From positions 5,283,391 through 5,347,390 of the forward strand of contig VXAI01000046.1 of assembly GCA_013399305.1 (NCBI GenBank): 64,000 nucleotides of DNA, written 5' to 3'. The notes under the pieces are model-generated. The model ran no database searches. It was not told the DNA's origin and was given only the letters and a program-made list of their open reading frames with translations. The stretch comes from Rostratula benghalensis (lineage: Eukaryota; Chordata; Aves; Charadriiformes; Rostratulidae). This document shows, piece by piece, positions 61,490 to 64,000 of the stretch (within the stretch, counting starts at the first letter, position 1; each line of letters starts with the position of its first letter). The translations under genes and the position numbers were made by a program.

Positions 61490-61800
61490 ATACTTGGCAA
61501 AATTGAATCATCTGCACAAATCAGCGGGTCTGGATAATATGTAACCCCCAGACTAAACAGAATTAGCTAATGAACTTACCGAGCCCCTGACAATTACCCA
61601 TAAAAAGTTACTGAGAAAACGGCACATCCCAGGTTTATTTAATGTCTTTATTAATGATCTGAAAGCAAGAGTAAACAACAAATTAATTATGTTTGCGGAT
61701 GACTGTAAGCTGGAAGGTGTTGCAAATGCTGTCAAAGACAGCAAAGTCACACCCAGGGCCCTGAAGAGGTTAGAAATAAGCCAGCAGGAAACATCCCACA
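61490..61800 (+). repeat. Old LINE (CR1-like) ORF2 fragment
   Basis: Translation around 61640-61730 gives FNVFINDLKARVNNK then LIMFADDCKLEGVAN, which matches the CR1/L2-type reverse-transcriptase block with the catalytic F/YADD motif. Upstream, ELANELTEPLTI-like wording at about 61560-61600 matches the preceding RT region, with an internal deletion between them. The next 150 bases may be further degraded 3' LINE sequence. It is a dead, ancient fragment and no full frame survives. Confidence 0.8.
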
Positions 61801-62560
61801 CCTAATCCATCAGGGAAACACGGCACGGGGGGGGGAAAGACCTGAAATGCATACATCCAAGAGGGAGAAGGGGTGTGCTGCACAAGATCCAAGGGGGAGG
61901 CTGGGAGTGGGTTTGGAAAGTGATGGAGAGATGGGAGACGAGCTACACTGTGAGCAAGGAGAGCCCCAAAACCCACCGGGGCTCCGTGGGGCAAGGAGCG
62001 GGTGGGAGGTGGTGTCTCCGAGAGGTTGTGACCTTGTCCTTGAACACGTGTGGCATTGGCTTTGAAGCGGGGAGAAAAGCTGGGAAGCTCTTTTCCCGGT
62101 GCCATGCTAGCACGGCTGGACCGCCAGGAACCCCAAGGATCATCCTGATTTCTTTCAGTCCTGCTGAGAGAGGTGTGGGGTTCGGAGAGCCCCTTTGGGA
62201 GGTGGCGGGAGGCGGCTGGGGGTGGCTAACGTGGCGTTGGCACCCAGCCACTCTTCTGGGTCTGCGCGGACACCGGGGGATGGTTTTGCTACCCCAGAAA
62301 TGCTTCGTGCTGGGAGAACCACGGATGCCCTGCTTTGCCTGGAGCAGGCGGTGGCTCTGGAAGCCACCCATGGCACCCCGTGGAGGGCTCTGTCCCCCCT
62401 CATCGGCGGTGGCTGCTCCTCCCTTGCCTCGCCCCAGCGGGAACAAGGGTGCTTTCAGCGATGGGTGGATGGTGGGCGGGTGGGGACCTCTAGCCCTTTA
62501 AGAGGGAAAATCAACCGTGTAATCTGAGAGAATTCCTCCTTTTCTGACTGGCGGGAGAAG
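61801..62560. other. Non-coding stretch before the right-end promoter
   Basis: The left part may be decayed LINE sequence. The rest is GC-rich unique DNA with overlapping frames on both strands and no supported gene. Confidence 0.45.
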
Positions 62561-62564
62561 TTAC

Positions 62565-62640
62565 GGGTCCCTCCCTCCCTCCCTCGCTCCACTTTATTAA
62601 ATATAGTAGTAGCAGCAGCCCTCGCCTGGAAGCAGGCGCT
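62565..62640 (+). promoter_or_regulatory. TATA-like core promoter of right-end gene
   Basis: A CCCT run (about 62569-62586) is followed by an isolated AT-rich string TTATTAAATATAG (62594-62606) in GC-rich DNA. This lies about 80 bases upstream of the ATG at 62686, leaving room for a start site near 62630 and a 5' UTR of about 55 bases. TATA-type promoters are typical of tissue-specific secreted-protein genes. The call is inference from spacing. Confidence 0.4.
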
Positions 62641-62685
62641 GGCGGAGGCTGTGCCCTGCCTGCAGCCCAAGCCCTGTGGGACACC

Positions 62686-62773
62686 ATGGGTGACCGAGGT
62701 GGCATTGCCACGCTGCTGCTGCTTCTGCTGGCCTGTCAGCCACAGCCCCTCCACGCGGGACCCTTGGCCGGAG
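62686..62773 (+). CDS. First coding exon, unidentified secreted protein
   Basis: The ATG sits in a good context (GACACCATGGG). It encodes a textbook signal peptide: short charged n-region (MGDRGG), hydrophobic core with a run of leucines (IATLLLLLLAC), then a c-region ending PLHA with likely cleavage before GPLAG. The exon ends after GGAG at a consensus donor (GTAAGC at 62774), in phase 1. The 88-bp coding length of a signal-peptide exon is common for small hormones, cytokines and host-defence peptides. I do not recognise the family. Two downstream acceptors, before 63409 and before 63794, both continue the frame. Reading straight through the donor gives only a poly-glycine artefact from the G-tract. 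Confidence 0.55.
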
Positions 62774-62812
62774 GTAAGCCCAGTCCCACCAGGGATGGAG
62801 TGGTGAGAAACT

Positions 62813-62870
62813 GGGAGGGGGGGGGGGGGGGGGGGGTGGGGGTTGGGGGGGGGGGGGGGGGGGGGGGGGA
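62813..62870 (+). repeat. Poly-G tract (intron 1), G-quadruplex prone
   Basis: More than 50 nearly uninterrupted G, broken only by a T and a TT, start about 40 bases after the splice donor. On the transcript this is G-rich, so RNA G-quadruplexes are possible. Its length is likely to be misassembled. Confidence 0.95.
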
Positions 62871-63408
62871 AGTTTCAGCTTCAGGAGTGCAGGGTGGGCT
62901 AGGAGGGATGGGGACCCAGTGTGGAGCGGTGTGGGCACCCATGGATTTGAGCTGTCTCTCCCTGAGGTGTGGGGAGCCTGTCACCAAGCTGGCAGGAGCA
63001 AAGGAGAGGGGAATTTTGCCTGGTTTTGGGCAGGGTCTTTGGGCCAGGTTGCTCTGAGGGGAACACAGAGGGAGGGAGCTGTGTGGTTCACCCCACACAG
63101 TTCTCTTCTCAGGCTGCAGCATTCCCTAGCTGTGTCTGATGCTGGGCGGGATGGGGCTTCCTCCCCATGTGCATGCAAGAGCTGCAGGGCTTTGCCAAAG
63201 CCCTGTGCTGTAGAATGTCCCTTGGTCCCCCCCGGGAGAGCCAGCCCTCCCTGCCCATGTTTGGCCTTGCCACAGTAGCTGTCTGTGAGGGCAGCCCCTC
63301 TCGCCCGGGGAGCCGGGGCTTGGGTGGTGGCAGTGGGGAGCAAGGAGCTGGGCAGCGTTTGTGTGTCCCCCCTTGGCTCTGCTCTTTCCATCTGTCCTGT
63401 GCACCCAG

Positions 63409-63668
63409 GGCTCACCTTTCCTGCTGGTGTGGCCCCGGAGGCTTGCAAGATCACCCCTCGGGTGATGGAGTACCAGAGACCATGTGGGACTGAGGGTCTC
63501 CCCCAGGAGAAGCAGCCGCAGTGCTGCAGGACTAGTCCCAGGCAGCAGGGAGGGCAGGGGACACTGGCTGGTGTGCAGGGACAGAGCTGGGCAGAAAGGT
63601 TACTGCCAGGCATGGGCTGGGTGGGGAGCAGAACTGGTGATTTATATCCAAGAAGTGGATGGGTTTGA
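63409..63668 (+). CDS. Candidate second exon of right-end gene (alternative A)
   Basis: A pyrimidine-rich tract with CTCTTTCCATCTGTCC ends in GCACCCAG just before 63409. Joined in phase 1 to the exon at 62686-62773, the frame stays open to a TGA at 63666-63668. It includes a cysteine-containing segment (EACKITPRVMEYQRPCGTEG, then QPQCCRTS). The first 40 residues look protein-like and the remainder less so. No strong donor ends the exon, which would make it terminal, with the AATAAA at 63915 as a polyadenylation signal. I do not recognise the family. Confidence 0.2.
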
Positions 63669-63793
63669 CCACAAAGCTCTTGGTGTGACAGTGTGCCCAG
63701 CCTCAGCATCCCAATGGTCATCCTGCAGCCCTAATCCCACCCTGTGCCTCCTCTCTGTGCCTTCTGCCTCCTGCTCCCTCTCCCGGGCTCCAG

Positions 63794-64000
63794 GATGCTT
63801 GTACCTTCAATGGTCCAAGCCTCGGCAGGCTCTGGAGAGTCTGGACATGGGTATCACCCTGCTCAGGGCATGTCTGTGCCTTAATCCCACTGCTGCACCC
63901 TCCCCCCTCAAAATAATAAAATATCTCACTGAGCAGTTTCTTTTCCCCAACTCACCCCCTGGGTGCTGGGGCTCCAACCAGTGCTGGGGGAAGGAGCTTG
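63794..64000 (+). CDS. Candidate second exon of right-end gene (alternative B, partial)
   Basis: The strongest acceptor in the region precedes 63794: about 45 bases rich in C and T, ending GGCTCCAG. Joined in phase 1 to the exon at 62686-62773, the frame reads CLYLQWSKPRQALESLDMGI then TLLRACLCLNPTA. It has no stop before the window edge, though its later part crosses an AATAAA and looks non-coding. The amphipathic, leucine- and cysteine-containing start could suit a helical secreted protein, but that is speculation. It may instead be a later exon than alternative A, or untranslated. Confidence 0.2.
63915..63920 (+). terminator. AATAAA polyadenylation signal candidate
   Basis: A canonical hexamer lies in AAAATAATAAAATATC, about 1.2 kb downstream of the first coding exon on the same strand. 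It would end a compact gene with alternative exon A. A hexamer alone is weak evidence. Confidence 0.25.

Noticed and set aside
62686..63057. 123-codon frame reading through the donor
   Set aside because: After residue 29 it reads the poly-G tract as polyglycine. The consensus donor at 62774 explains the start better.
62981..63721. 246-codon minus frame opposite the right-end gene
   Set aside because: No domain, and it lies antisense to the better supported signal-peptide gene.

Overview
The window reads as vertebrate, specifically avian, nuclear DNA. The best marker is CR1 LINE debris: four young 3'-end fragments carry the bird-type CR1 end (runs of the ATTCTATG octamer and the GGTCCCTTCCAACCC-like stretch). 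Two older LINE pieces are also present, one of which still encodes a decayed reverse-transcriptase FADD motif. The DNA is GC-rich and poor in repeats, with many A/T homopolymers, one CpG island and three N gaps, as expected of a draft bird assembly and possibly of a small chromosome. There are no bacterial-style operons, phages, CRISPR arrays or recognisable RNA genes. Nearly all open reading frames are chance frames in GC-rich non-coding DNA.

Layout. 1-14 kb is mostly non-coding, with a candidate minus-strand exon at 317-384, a CR1 end at 783-868, A-tracts, and a weak plus-strand exon candidate at 12398-12458. A strong CpG island at about 14.1-15.0 kb is interrupted by a 132-base gap. On its minus strand a short start-codon exon followed by a splice donor can be drawn. 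Just right of the gap is a perfect 88-bp spacerless palindrome (15129-15216). 15-50 kb is a gene-desert-like stretch: an ancient CR1 copy (about 17.23-17.52 kb), a 167-bp tandem duplication (35867-36185), CR1 ends, and several AT-rich non-repetitive blocks that look like candidate regulatory elements. One of these blocks contains an inverted pair of SOX-type half sites. 50.6-51.8 kb holds two oppositely oriented CR1 fragments. A small CpG-rich pocket lies beside the 87-base gap at 57.3 kb. At 61.5-61.8 kb is the old LINE fragment with reverse-transcriptase remnants.

The most gene-like locus is at the right edge: a TATA-like promoter near 62.6 kb, then an ATG in good context at 62686, a convincing signal peptide, and a consensus splice donor at 62774. 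The intron contains an extreme poly-G tract. Two alternative downstream acceptors (exons starting at 63409 and 63794) both continue the frame. I cannot name this gene. It would be a small secreted protein, probably continuing beyond the window.

Conservation, transcription and repeat-library matches cannot be seen from one sequence. Exon and regulatory calls are therefore deliberately low confidence, while repeats, gaps, palindrome and duplications are read directly from the bases.
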